Shown piece after piece: positions 56,235 to 64,000 of a stretch of DNA of 64,000 nt. The notes under the pieces are model-generated. The model had not been told where the DNA came from, ran no database searches, and saw nothing but the letters and a program-made list of their open reading frames with translations. Position 1 is the stretch's first letter. Each line of letters begins with the position of its first letter. A program made the position numbers and the translations under genes. The stretch spans positions 100,058-164,057 of the forward strand of contig CAISWQ010000065.1 in NCBI GenBank assembly GCA_903889245.1, given 5' to 3'. Source of the stretch: an uncultured Lentisphaerota bacterium. GTDB taxonomy: Bacteria > Verrucomicrobiota > Kiritimatiellia > CAIQIC01.

Positions 56235-58646
56235 ATGAGCACATTGCGTCTGTGGATCGCGGCGGGCGGCGCCGCGCTGGCGCTGGGCGCGCAGGCCCAG
56301 CAGAACGTTCCGCACATCGGCTACGTCTATCCCGCGGGCGGCAAGGCGGGCTCGACCTTCGAGGTCGTCGTCGGCGGCCAGTTCCTGGCCGGCGTGACCA
56401 ACGTCTTCTTCTCCGGCGGCGGCATCACGGCGGCGATCCGCGATTTTGTCCGGCCGATCCAGGGCAAGGAACTGAACGAGGCGCGCATCAAGATTGACGA
56501 GCTGACGATCAAGCGCGCCGTGGCGCGCAACGATACGCGCACCCTGTCCAACTTCCAAAGCTTCCAGAACTCCAAGAACATCAAGGTGGACAAGGACGCG
56601 GAGGCCAAGGAGATCGAGCGCCTGAAGCAGAAATATGCGGGCGCCACCTGGACGGCCGAGGATGAAAAAATGCTGGCCGAGTTGCGGCGCAAACTCGCCC
56701 TCGGCGTGCGCCGGCCGGAGAATCCCGCCATCTCGGAAATCGTCACGATGCAGGTCACCATCGCCGCGGACGCGTGGCAGGGCGACCGCGAGGTCCGGCT
56801 CGGCGCGGGCCAGGGCCTGACCAACCCGATGCGCTTCAAGGTCGGCCAGTTGCCGGAGGTCACCAAGCCCGCGGTCAAGACGATCAAGGCCCAGACCACG
56901 GTCAAGGAAAAGCAGATGAGCGTGCCGCAGTTCAAGCTCGCCAAGGAGCGCGACGAGACGAAGCTCACCATCCCCGCGGTGGTCAACGGCCAGATTCTGC
57001 CGGGCACGGTGGACTACTTCCGTTTCGCCGCGACCAAGGGCACGAAGCTGGTGATCGCCGCCAGCGCGCGCGAGTTGATCCCCTACATCGCCGACGCCGT
57101 CCCCGGCTGGTTCCAGGCGACGCTCGCGCTCTACGACGCGAACAACAAGGAACTCGCCTACGAGGACGACTTCCGCTTCAACCCCGACCCGGCGCTCTAT
57201 TACACCATCCCCGCCGACGGCGAGTACGTGCTCGCCATCCAGGACTCGATCTACCGCGGCCGCGAGGACTTTGTCTACCGCATCACCCTCGGCGAGATTC
57301 CGTTCATCACCAGCATCGCGCCGCTCGGCGGGCCCGTCGGCGCCGCCACCACGGTCGAGTTGAAGGGCTGGAACCTGCCGACGACGAGCGTGACCGTGGA
57401 CAACACCAAGCGCGCACGCGGCGTCTACCCGATCTTCGTGCGCAAGGACCACTGGATTTCCAACTACGTGCCGTTCGCGGTGGATGACCTCCCTGAACTC
57501 ACCGAGCAGAAGGCCAACAGCCAGCACCGCACCGCGCAACAGATCAAGCTGCCGGTCACCATCAACGGTGTGATTGATAAACCCGCCGACCGCGACTACT
57601 TCAAGTTCGAGGGCGTGGCCGGGCAGCAGATCGTCGCCGAGGTCATGGCGCACCGCCTCAATTCGCCGCTCGACTCCCTGATCAAGATCACCGACGCCGA
57701 GGGCAAACAGGTCGCGGTGTGCGATGATTTCGAGGACAAGGCCGCCGGCCTCGAGACGCATCACGCCGATGCCTATTTGCGCTACACGCTGCCGGCCAAC
57801 GGCACCTATTTTGTCGAGGTGACCGACACCGCGCACCGCGGCGGGCCGGAGTATGCCTACCGCATGCGCGTGAGCGCGCCGCGGCCCGACTTCGCGCTGC
57901 GTGTCGTCCCGCCCAGCATCAACGTGCGCTCCGGCAGCACGGTGCCCGTCACCGTCTATGCCGTGCGCCGCGACGGCTTCACCAACGCCATCAGCCTGGC
58001 GCTCAAGGACGCGCCCGAGGGCTTCCGCCTTAGCGGCAACACCATCCCCGCCGGGCAGGATTCCGTGAAGCTGACTCTGGCCGCGCAAGCCGCGCCCGCC
58101 AAGGGGCCGGTGCACCTGAACATCACCGGCCGCGCGGCGATCGGCGGCGCCGACGTGGTGCGCACCGCTGTGCCGGCCGAGGACATGATGCAGGCGTTCT
58201 TCTACCGCCACCTCGTCCCCTCGAAGGAACTCGATGTGGCGATGCTCGGCGGCAGCCGCTTCACCGGCAAGAACTATGGCGGCGGCGGCAGCAAGGGCCC
58301 GCAGAAGAAATTGCCCGACGTGAAAATCGTCAGCAAGCTGCCCGCGAAGATTCCCGCCGGCGGCACCACCGCGCTGCAACTGAACATCCCCGGCTACATC
58401 GCCACCTCCGGCCGCGTCGAGATGGAGCTGACCGACCCGCCCGAGGGCATCACCATCAAGAAATTCGTGCCGGGCAAGAACGGCGCGGAGATCATCCTCG
58501 CCGCCGACGGCGAAAAAGCCAAGGCCGGCCAGAAGGGCAACCTCATCGTCGCCGTCATGGCCAAGCCCAAGGACAAGACCATCACCCAGAAGTTCCAAGT
58601 CCAGACCTTGCCGGCGATCCCCTTCGAGGTCATGCCGCCGCGCTGA
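56235..58646 (+). CDS. Secreted protein with pre-peptidase C-terminal-like domains
   Basis: 803 residues. A signal peptide (MSTLRLWIAAGGAALALGAQA) is followed by a helical segment, then two to three pre-peptidase C-terminal (PPC) modules visible as 'LPGTVDYFRFAATKGTKLVIAASAREL' and 'DKPADRDYFKFEGVAGQQIVAEVMAHRLNSPLDSLIKI', plus an IPT-like unit (ITSIAPLGGPVGAATTVELKGWNL). It is the usual third member of DUF1549-DUF1501 operons. CAGGAG lies 9 nt before the ATG. Role probably surface binding; no catalytic residues seen. Confidence 0.88.
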   Translation: MSTLRLWIAAGGAALALGAQAQQNVPHIGYVYPAGGKAGSTFEVVVGGQFLAGVTNVFFSGGGITAAIRDFVRPIQGKELNEARIKIDELTIKRAVARNDTRTLSNFQSFQNSKNIKVDKDAEAKEIERLKQKYAGATWTAEDEKMLAELRRKLALGVRRPENPAISEIVTMQVTIAADAWQGDREVRLGAGQGLTNPMRFKVGQLPEVTKPAVKTIKAQTTVKEKQMSVPQFKLAKERDETKLTIPAVVNGQILPGTVDYFRFAATKGTKLVIAASARELIPYIADAVPGWFQATLALYDANNKELAYEDDFRFNPDPALYYTIPADGEYVLAIQDSIYRGREDFVYRITLGEIPFITSIAPLGGPVGAATTVELKGWNLPTTSVTVDNTKRARGVYPIFVRKDHWISNYVPFAVDDLPELTEQKANSQHRTAQQIKLPVTINGVIDKPADRDYFKFEGVAGQQIVAEVMAHRLNSPLDSLIKITDAEGKQVAVCDDFEDKAAGLETHHADAYLRYTLPANGTYFVEVTDTAHRGGPEYAYRMRVSAPRPDFALRVVPPSINVRSGSTVPVTVYAVRRDGFTNAISLALKDAPEGFRLSGNTIPAGQDSVKLTLAAQAAPAKGPVHLNITGRAAIGGADVVRTAVPAEDMMQAFFYRHLVPSKELDVAMLGGSRFTGKNYGGGGSKGPQKKLPDVKIVSKLPAKIPAGGTTALQLNIPGYIATSGRVEMELTDPPEGITIKKFVPGKNGAEIILAADGEKAKAGQKGNLIVAVMAKPKDKTITQKFQVQTLPAIPFEVMPPR

Positions 58647-58855
58647 CCGCACGCCGGCCACCCACGGCTAACCGATGTCCGCCCATCAAGGGCAAGGCAA
58701 ACGGTCACGACGGAATGCGGCCGGCCCCTTGGTAGCCGCACTCGTCAGGGTGAGGTCAGCACAAGCCACAACCAGACGAACAAGGCGGGTTCTGTTTCCA
58801 CTGGCAGCGATCACACGCACAACTATGCACAGCCCTGTTGCCGCCTATGGCGGGG
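58647..58855. other. Gene-free gap between convergent genes
   Basis: 209 bp. Contains a degenerate relative of the 24-bp hairpin repeat near 58708-58728 (GGTCACGACGGAATGCGGCC). No terminator or gene clearly visible. Confidence 0.5.
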
Positions 58856-60220
58856 CTATGGCGCGTGGGGGCGCTGACCGTGCATCGGGACGGCGAGGGT
58901 GCCATTGAAAAATTCGATGACATGGCCGCGGTCAATCAGCCAGCGCAGCGGGTTGAGCACGGCGACAACCTCCGGCGAGTCGGCCGCGGCGCCGGGGCGC
59001 AAGCCGTCGAGCAACTGCTGGCGTGTACAACCGGGATGCGCGTGCAAAAATTCCAGCACCTCGCGGATCGGCGCCACCGCGTGCTCCGGCGCGAGCGCAT
59101 GCGGGTGGATCGGCGTGACGAACGTGATGCCGCCGCCGGCCTTGAACAAAAACAGGTGCATGTGCTTGAAGGCCGGACGCAACGCGAACATCAGCGACGC
59201 CGGGAAGCGGCTCTCGCGTTGCCACGTATCGTGGATCGCACGGCGCAACGCGTCATCTTCCCAACCGTGCGTCCCGCGGGCCGGCGCAATACAGCGGTGG
59301 CTGCGCTGGATCAGCCCTGGCAGCGCCTTGGAGCGGAACTCGGCCTCGGCCTCGGCCCGCTTGCGGGCCGGCGGATTCTCGACACCTTTGGCCTTGTAGA
59401 TCGTCTGCTTGCGCGACTCATCCTTCCATTTCTCAATCAGGGCCGGCTCACGGCTGGTCTCGATGGTGTTACGATATTCATCGAGCGACATATGCGCGTA
59501 ACGCTCGCGATAGAGCGCGAGCATCTTTTCCTGGTAGCCGTGGTGGTTCGGCGGACCGAGCAACTCGCCGCTCATCCGGCAGCGCGCCACACACGTAAAG
59601 TTACCGGCCGGCGGCTCGGTGCTGACGTCCTCGATCACGAACAGCTTGTCGAGGTGCCGGGCGACGGCGTGGCCCTCGGCGGCCGCGGCATCGAGGAAGA
59701 CGGCGTGACATTCAGCGCATTGGAAGAGCGTGGCGGCGGGCTTGGCCGGCTCGTTCGACCGCTGGAGGGCATGCGTCTCGAGCTTGACGAGGCAGGCATC
59801 GGGATTGGTGAGGAACCGGTGGGCGATCTCCGCCAGCGGCCACGCGGACCGGGCGATATGCAGATCGTGAACGAGCGTCGCGAGCCGTTCACGCTCGGGG
59901 ATGAACGTGACCTGCACCGGCGCGGGCGGCGGCGGCACAAACCGCTGTTCGCGGCGCTCGTCACGCGGGCCCAAACGCGGGCCACGCCGGTCGCCGCGTG
60001 GCGGGCCGCGGCGGTCGCCACCAGGCGGGCGCGGGCCGCGCCGCTCGTCGCGCCTTTCGCGCGGCCGCTCGCCATAGTCCTCGCGTCGTTCGCGCGGCTC
60101 GTGGCGCGCGTAGGGATTTTCCTGCGGCGACTGCCGGGCCCATTGCGGCACGAAGTTGAGGTCCACCAGCAGTTCGGAAACGTCTGGTTGGCCGCGCCCT
60201 TCTGGAGAAGTTTCGTCCAT
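58856..60220 (-). CDS. Unknown protein with Arg-rich N-terminus and C2H2-like zinc finger
   Basis: 454 residues. Residues about 35-100 are Arg/Pro/Gly-rich (RRGPRPPGGDRRGPPRGDRRGP), the style of RNA-binding tails. Around residue 165 there is FQCAECHAVFLDAAAAEGHA, matching C-x2-C-x12-H-x4-H, a classic C2H2 zinc-finger spacing and rare in bacteria. The remaining helical sequence (IHDTWQRESRFPASLMFALRPAFKHMHLFLFKAGGG) is unrecognised. The ATG at 60220 is preferred over GTG at 60223. RNA-associated function is inferred only from composition. Confidence 0.75.
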   Translation of the reverse strand: MDETSPEGRGQPDVSELLVDLNFVPQWARQSPQENPYARHEPRERREDYGERPRERRDERRGPRPPGGDRRGPPRGDRRGPRLGPRDERREQRFVPPPPAPVQVTFIPERERLATLVHDLHIARSAWPLAEIAHRFLTNPDACLVKLETHALQRSNEPAKPAATLFQCAECHAVFLDAAAAEGHAVARHLDKLFVIEDVSTEPPAGNFTCVARCRMSGELLGPPNHHGYQEKMLALYRERYAHMSLDEYRNTIETSREPALIEKWKDESRKQTIYKAKGVENPPARKRAEAEAEFRSKALPGLIQRSHRCIAPARGTHGWEDDALRRAIHDTWQRESRFPASLMFALRPAFKHMHLFLFKAGGGITFVTPIHPHALAPEHAVAPIREVLEFLHAHPGCTRQQLLDGLRPGAAADSPEVVAVLNPLRWLIDRGHVIEFFNGTLAVPMHGQRPHAP

Positions 60221-60277
60221 CACGCGCGCGGATAATAGCGGCGCGACGCGGCGCTTGTCGAGCCATGTTCGCGATCG

Positions 60278-61327
60278 TCAGAAACACTTGCCGCTGGCCT
60301 TACGCTGGCAGGTGGCGTCGCCACAGCGGTAGCAGATTTCGTGGGGCAATTCGCCACGCTCAAAGAACGCGCGGATGTTGGCCAGCGTCGTCTGCGCGAT
60401 GTTGGCCATCGCCTCGCGCGTGAAGAAGGCCTGGTGCGAGGTGATCAATACGTTCGGGAACGTCAGCAGCCGTGCGAGCACATCATCATCAATCACCGCC
60501 GACGAGAAATCCTCGAAGAAATAATCCGTCTCTTCCTCATAGACATCGAGGCCCGCCGCGCCCACCCGGCCCGATTTCAGCCCGCCGATCAGCGCGCGGG
60601 TGTCAATCAGTTTGCCACGGCCGGTGTTGATGATGAACACGCCGCGTTTCATCTGTGCGATGGTCTCCGCGTTGATCATCCGCACGTTCTCCGGCGTCAG
60701 CGGGCAGTGCAGCGTGAGCACGTCGGACTCGCGGTAGAGCGTCGGCAGATCGGCATAGGTGCAGCCGCTGGCCTGTGCGAAGACCGCGTCCGGGAACGGA
60801 TCGAACGCGAGCACGCGCATCCCGAAGCCGCGCAGCAGGCCGGCCATCACGCGGCCGATCTTGCCCGTGCCGACGACACCGGCGGTTTTGCCATGGAGGT
60901 CGAAGCCCATCAATCCGTGGATGGAAAAATTGCCGTCACGCGTGCGGAAGTAGGCCTTGTGCGTCTTGCGGTTGAGCGCCAGCAGCAAGGCTGCGGCATG
61001 CTCGGCGACCGCATAGGGCGAATAGGCCGGTACGCGCACCACATGGATACGCTGATAGACCGCTTTCAAGTCCACGTTGTTATAACCCGCACAGCGCAAC
61101 GCGATCAGTTTCGCGCCTTGCGCGTGGAGCGCCTCGGCGACCTCGCGCGTCACGAGGTCGTTGACGAAGATGCAGAGTGCGTCCGCGCCGGCGGCGACAT
61201 GGACCGTGTCGGGGCTCAAGTGCAGCGCGACGTATTTCAACTCGACGCCGTCCCCCCGGTTCACCGCATCGAAGGTCTCGCGGTCGTAGGGCTTGGCGTC
61301 AAAAAAGGCCACCTTGATGGTTTTCAT
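60278..61327 (-). CDS. D-isomer 2-hydroxyacid dehydrogenase (LdhA type) with Cys-rich tail
   Basis: 349 residues. NAD-dependent reduction of a 2-keto acid such as pyruvate to D-lactate. Motifs of fermentative D-LDH: LRCAGYNNVDL (catalytic Arg region), VPAYSPYAVAEHAAALLLALNRK, GVVGTGKIGRVMA Rossmann, CPLTPENVRMIN, NTGRGKLIDT, and LITSHQAFFT with catalytic His. It ends with an extra CYRCGDATCQRKASGKCF tail carrying four cysteines, not part of typical LdhA. The ATG at 61327 is chosen; upstream is a palindrome pair. Fits a fermenting anaerobe. Confidence 0.93.
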   Translation of the reverse strand: MKTIKVAFFDAKPYDRETFDAVNRGDGVELKYVALHLSPDTVHVAAGADALCIFVNDLVTREVAEALHAQGAKLIALRCAGYNNVDLKAVYQRIHVVRVPAYSPYAVAEHAAALLLALNRKTHKAYFRTRDGNFSIHGLMGFDLHGKTAGVVGTGKIGRVMAGLLRGFGMRVLAFDPFPDAVFAQASGCTYADLPTLYRESDVLTLHCPLTPENVRMINAETIAQMKRGVFIINTGRGKLIDTRALIGGLKSGRVGAAGLDVYEEETDYFFEDFSSAVIDDDVLARLLTFPNVLITSHQAFFTREAMANIAQTTLANIRAFFERGELPHEICYRCGDATCQRKASGKCF

Positions 61328-61365
61328 GGCGCGGCAATCTACGCGCCACCCCCACCCCGCGCAAC

Positions 61366-61415
61366 TTTCCAAGCCTTGGAAAACTGTTACCACGTTTTCC
61401 CCAGGCGTGGAAAAA
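61366..61415. repeat. Phased palindrome array, 2 copies
   Basis: Centres 61374 and 61405, 31 bp apart, 39-88 bp upstream of the 2-hydroxyacid dehydrogenase start. The right copy has a shifted centre (CCCAGGCGTGG). Confidence 0.9.
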
Positions 61416-61488
61416 GCAACGGCGCCCCAGCGCGACCTTGGCCGCCTTCAACGATCTAACAACCGGGCTCCGTTACGCAAGCGGTTGT

Positions 61489-62088
61489 TCACGGCTGCGC
61501 GTGCGCCGGCCGCAAGGCAAAGGTGCGCTCGACAAGTTGGAGGCCAGGGAGCACAGCCGCTTGATCTTCGTCGGGGTAGTATTGCACCACGATGACCGAT
61601 TGCCCGTCCCGGCTGAAGACGAACGGTTTGATCGTGGTCGGAATGCCCAGCACGCGGCCGCGCAAGACAACACCCTGACCGGTAAAGCCGCCCCACCGGC
61701 TGAAATGCGCTTGGGCCGGCCGGTCCATGAGCTTGGAGAAAGCCGCGACCTGCTGTTCCAAGGCCGCATCCGGCTCCAGCGTGGCCTTGCCGATATGAAA
61801 CATGATGAAGGCCGAGCCGGGGCTTTCGATGTTGAAGGCATGGTCGGGATCAAAATCCTCGTCCTCGCGATCCAGCTTCCAGTTCCCCGGATACTGGAGT
61901 TGGAATTGTTCCCGCGCCAGGGTCTGCGGCCGGGCGACCTGCGCCGGGCGCTCGCTCTCCACCAGGCCGGCCAGGAACGTGCGCCCGGCCTTGGTCACCA
62001 ACACCCCGCCGGCAAAGCCCACCACCAGGCCCACACCCAGCGCGAGCAGCAGCCCGCCCGCGATCAAGAGTTTGCCGCCGGTTGTCAT
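61489..62088 (-). CDS. Membrane-anchored protein, PsbP/DUF1795-like outer domain
   Basis: 199 residues. One N-terminal transmembrane segment (LLIAGGLLLALGVGLVVGFAGGVLV) with the rest outside. The segment FQLQYPGNWKLDREDEDFDPDHAF and 'AFIMFHIG ... VIVVQYYPDED' recalls PsbP-like/DUF1795 folds but the match is weak. It has no obvious partners; tyrS is divergent 86 bp away. Function unknown. Confidence 0.7.
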   Translation of the reverse strand: MTTGGKLLIAGGLLLALGVGLVVGFAGGVLVTKAGRTFLAGLVESERPAQVARPQTLAREQFQLQYPGNWKLDREDEDFDPDHAFNIESPGSAFIMFHIGKATLEPDAALEQQVAAFSKLMDRPAQAHFSRWGGFTGQGVVLRGRVLGIPTTIKPFVFSRDGQSVIVVQYYPDEDQAAVLPGLQLVERTFALRPAHAQP

Positions 62089-62174
62089 GCGGAATTGATG
62101 ACCGGGCCGGAGCCGGCTGTCAAGCCAGCCGCCAAGCTTGCCCGCCCTCGTGCGCTCGGCTATAAACCGCCGCG

Positions 62175-63371
62175 ATGAATCCCTTGGAACAAACGCTGGA
62201 ACGGCTGACGGCGCGCGCGGTGGACCTGGTCTCGCGCGCGGAGCTGGAGGCCAAGCTGAAACAGGCGCGGCCGCTGCGCATCAAGTATGGCGCCGATCCC
62301 TCCGCGCCGGATATCCACCTCGGCCACGTCGTGGGCCTCAACAAGCTGCGCGAATTTCAGGACGCGGGCCACACGGTCGTCTTCATCATCGGCGATTTCA
62401 CCGGCATGATCGGCGACCCCTCCGGCCGCTCGCAGACGCGCAAGCCGCTCGACCGCGCGCAGGTCGCGGCCAACGCGCAGAGCTACCAGCAGCAGGTCTT
62501 CAAGGTGCTTGACCGCGCGCGAACCGAGGTGCGTTTCAACTCCGAGTGGTTCGCGCCGATGAAGTTCGAGGAGGTCATCCGCCTCTCCGCGCACGTCACG
62601 GTGGCCCAGCTTCTCGCGCGCGACGATTTCTCCAAACGCTATGCCGCGCAGCAGCCGATCTCGCTCGTCGAGTTCCTCTATCCGCTGATCCAGGCCTATG
62701 ACTCGGTCATGGTCCGCGCCGATGTCGAGCTCGGCGGCACCGACCAGCTTTTCAATCTGCTGCTCGGCCGCGAGCTCCAGAAAATTTTTTCGCAGGAGCC
62801 GCAGGTCGTCCTCACGCTGCCGCTGCTCGAAGGCCTCGACGGCGTCAACAAGATGTCCAAGAGCCTCGGCAACTACATCGGCGTCAACGAAACGCCGAAG
62901 GACATCTTCGGCAAGACGATGAGCGTCAGCGATGAACTGATGTGGCGCTACTTCTCGCTCGTGCTCTGCCTGCCGGAGCCGGAAATCGCCGCGCTGCGGC
63001 AGGCTGTGCAAAGCGGCGCGCGGCATCCGCGCGAGGTCAAGGACGAGCTTGGCCGGAAGGTCGTCGCCAAGTTCTGCGGCGAGGCCGCCGGTGTGGAGGC
63101 TTCCGCCGAATTCGCGCGCGTCTTCTCCGAGCGGCAGGTGCCCACCGATATGCCGGAGGTCGCGGTGGCCGAGGCCAGCCTCGGCATCATCGCGCTGATC
63201 GTGAAGGCCAAGCTCGCCGAGTCGAATGGCGAGGCGAAGCGGCTCGTGCAGCAGGGCGCGGTGGAACTCGCCGGCCAGAAGTGCGGCGACCCGCGTGCGC
63301 AGGTCGCCATCGAGGATGGCGCGGTGCTGCGCTGCGGCAAGCGCGGCTTCGTCCGCCTCCGCCGCGTATGA
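62175..63371 (+). CDS. tyrS: Tyrosyl-tRNA synthetase
   Basis: 398 residues. Class I synthetase attaching tyrosine to tRNA(Tyr). HIGH motif as HLGH (residues 48-51), KMSKS exactly at 226-230, and the tyrosine pocket region (YGADPSAPDIHLGH, GDFTGMIGDPSGR). A C-terminal S4 RNA-binding domain (AKLAESNGEAKRLVQQGAVEL) is present. Length matches the TyrZ-like type. Followed by a perfect hairpin. Confidence 0.97.
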   Translation: MNPLEQTLERLTARAVDLVSRAELEAKLKQARPLRIKYGADPSAPDIHLGHVVGLNKLREFQDAGHTVVFIIGDFTGMIGDPSGRSQTRKPLDRAQVAANAQSYQQQVFKVLDRARTEVRFNSEWFAPMKFEEVIRLSAHVTVAQLLARDDFSKRYAAQQPISLVEFLYPLIQAYDSVMVRADVELGGTDQLFNLLLGRELQKIFSQEPQVVLTLPLLEGLDGVNKMSKSLGNYIGVNETPKDIFGKTMSVSDELMWRYFSLVLCLPEPEIAALRQAVQSGARHPREVKDELGRKVVAKFCGEAAGVEASAEFARVFSERQVPTDMPEVAVAEASLGIIALIVKAKLAESNGEAKRLVQQGAVELAGQKCGDPRAQVAIEDGAVLRCGKRGFVRLRRV

Positions 63372-63385
63372 CGAACGCAGGCTGT

Positions 63386-63455
63386 TATGGTGGGCGGGGC
63401 TTCCAGCCTCGCGGCTGTGGCTGGTTTCGCGGGGCTGGAAGCCCCGCCCACCATA
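63386..63455. repeat. Perfect inverted repeat, 23-bp arms
   Basis: Arms 63386-63408 and 63433-63455 are exact reverse complements; arm begins TATGGTGGGCGGGGCTTCC. The same GTGGGCGGGG core recurs at 47371-47436 and 47144-47168. Starts 15 bp after the tyrS stop and could act as a terminator; no T-run follows. Confidence 0.93.
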
Positions 63456-63485
63456 GAACAGGATTTAGACACGGTTTGATGCTGG

Positions 63486-63511
63486 CTGTAGCGGCGGCCT
63501 GTGGCCGCCGA
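63486..63511. repeat. Short version of CTGTAGCGGCGG hairpin
   Basis: CTGTAGCGGCGGCCTGTGGCCGCCG-like hairpin, related to the 51-bp elements at 17684 and 41864, here 10 bp before the LolD-like start. Confidence 0.7.
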
Positions 63512-63521
63512 GGAAATCATC

Positions 63522-64000
63522 ATGAGTGCGGAACATAAGAAGGTGGTGCTGGAGGCGCGGGAGTTGCACAAGACCTACGCGCTGGAAGGTACGCCGGTCG
63601 AGGTGCTCAAGGGCGTGACGCTTTCCGTGACCGCCGGCGAGACGCTCGCGGTGATGGGCGCGAGCGGCTCTGGCAAGTCCACGCTACTGCACTGCCTCGG
63701 CGGACTGGACCGGCCGAGCGGCGGTCAGGTGTTCTTCAACGGCGGTGATCTGTTCGCGTTGAGTTCGGCCGCGCGCACGGAAGTCCGCGCGACGAAGCTC
63801 GGCTTTGTTTTCCAGTCCTATCATCTGCTGCCAGAGCTCGACGTGTTGGAGAACGTCATGCTGCCCGCGCTCGCGCGGCGCGGCGCGCTGACGCGGCGCG
63901 CGAAGCTGGAGGCGCGGGCGCGCGAGCTGCGGGGCAGCGTCGCCCGACGCGGTCTGGCTTTCGGCGGATACCTGGGTCAGCGCGGAGGCGCTGGGCGCGC
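63522..64000 (+). CDS. LolD/MacB-type ABC transporter ATPase (partial; 3' end corrupted or truncated)
   Basis: About 159 codons, cut by the window edge. Walker A GASGSGKST and the Q-loop region GFVFQSYHLLPELDVLENVMLPAL are typical of LolD-like ATPases, which drive lipoprotein release or MacB-type efflux; no partner permease is visible. The ABC signature and Walker B are not recognisable: after about 63915 the translation stops resembling the family (RGSVARRGLAFGGYLGQRGG) although similar DNA fragments (CTGGGTCAGCGC...GCGCTGG) hint at the signature in other frames. Frameshift or poor sequence at the end is likely. Confidence 0.8.
   Translation, partial: MSAEHKKVVLEARELHKTYALEGTPVEVLKGVTLSVTAGETLAVMGASGSGKSTLLHCLGGLDRPSGGQVFFNGGDLFALSSAARTEVRATKLGFVFQSYHLLPELDVLENVMLPALARRGALTRRAKLEARARELRGSVARRGLAFGGYLGQRGGAGR

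Overview
The window is one stretch of a GC-rich bacterial chromosome. Several traits point to the Verrucomicrobiota/Kiritimatiellota/Planctomycetota group: a DUF1549/DUF1553 - DUF1501 - pre-peptidase-domain gene trio, a PEP-CTERM protein, a HzsA-like multi-CxxCH protein, many Tat-type signal peptides on sugar-isomerase-like and propeller proteins, and fucose-degrading enzymes. I favour Kiritimatiellota or close relatives; this is inference from gene content, not phylogeny. No rRNA, tRNA, CRISPR array or complete insertion sequence was found.

Layout. 1-5.1 kb: two sensory genes, a receiver plus five-PAS protein (running off the left edge) and a hybrid histidine kinase. 5.3-6.2 kb: a Cys-rich mini-protein and a PEP-CTERM protein. 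6.5-11.6 kb: gyrB-gyrA. 11.8-14 kb: gluQ and adenosine deaminase. 14.1-20.7 kb: a minus-strand group for sugar-acid or sugar metabolism (UroD-like, Tat propeller, UxuA-like, SDR, PHP phosphoesterase, TIM-barrel isomerase). 20.9-25.9 kb: purD, YqhD-like ADH, FIST protein, and a zeta-like kinase with a small overlapping partner. 26-35 kb: secreted proteins (HzsA-like, NIPSNAP, DUF885 peptidase, papain-like protease). 35.1-37.4 kb: FecCD-type importer parts. 37.5-39.9 kb: panB-panC-MNT-HEPN. 40-44.8 kb: a NamZ/DUF1343 gene with inserted repeats, CpXC protein, TPR-type membrane protein, coiled-coil protein, orphan ParA, Dabb lipoprotein. 44.8-47.3 kb: a lower-GC restriction-modification island (vsr, dcm-type methylase, HNH nuclease) with gene remnants on both sides. 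47.7-52.6 kb: fucI and a two-domain GH29 fucosidase. 53-58.6 kb: DUF1549/DUF1501/PPC trio. 58.9-64 kb: unknown C2H2-like protein, LdhA-type dehydrogenase, membrane-anchored protein, tyrS, and the start of a LolD-like ATPase.

The most striking structure is not a gene. Thirty-six copies of a 19-bp palindrome, consensus TTTTCCAAGSCTTGGAAAA, lie in 13 places. All but one copy are in arrays of 2-5. By hand count, centre-to-centre distance is 31 bp (12 times), 32 bp (10 times) or 29 bp (once), very close to three helical turns, with unrelated 10-16 bp spacers. Nearly every array lies within 300 bp upstream of a start codon. One array sits in frame inside a gene, and another encodes the last residues of an ABC ATPase. 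This looks like a helically phased, chromosome-wide site family, either operator or architectural. Other inverted-repeat families (perfect 23-24 bp arms, 51-bp hairpins) fill the remaining gaps.
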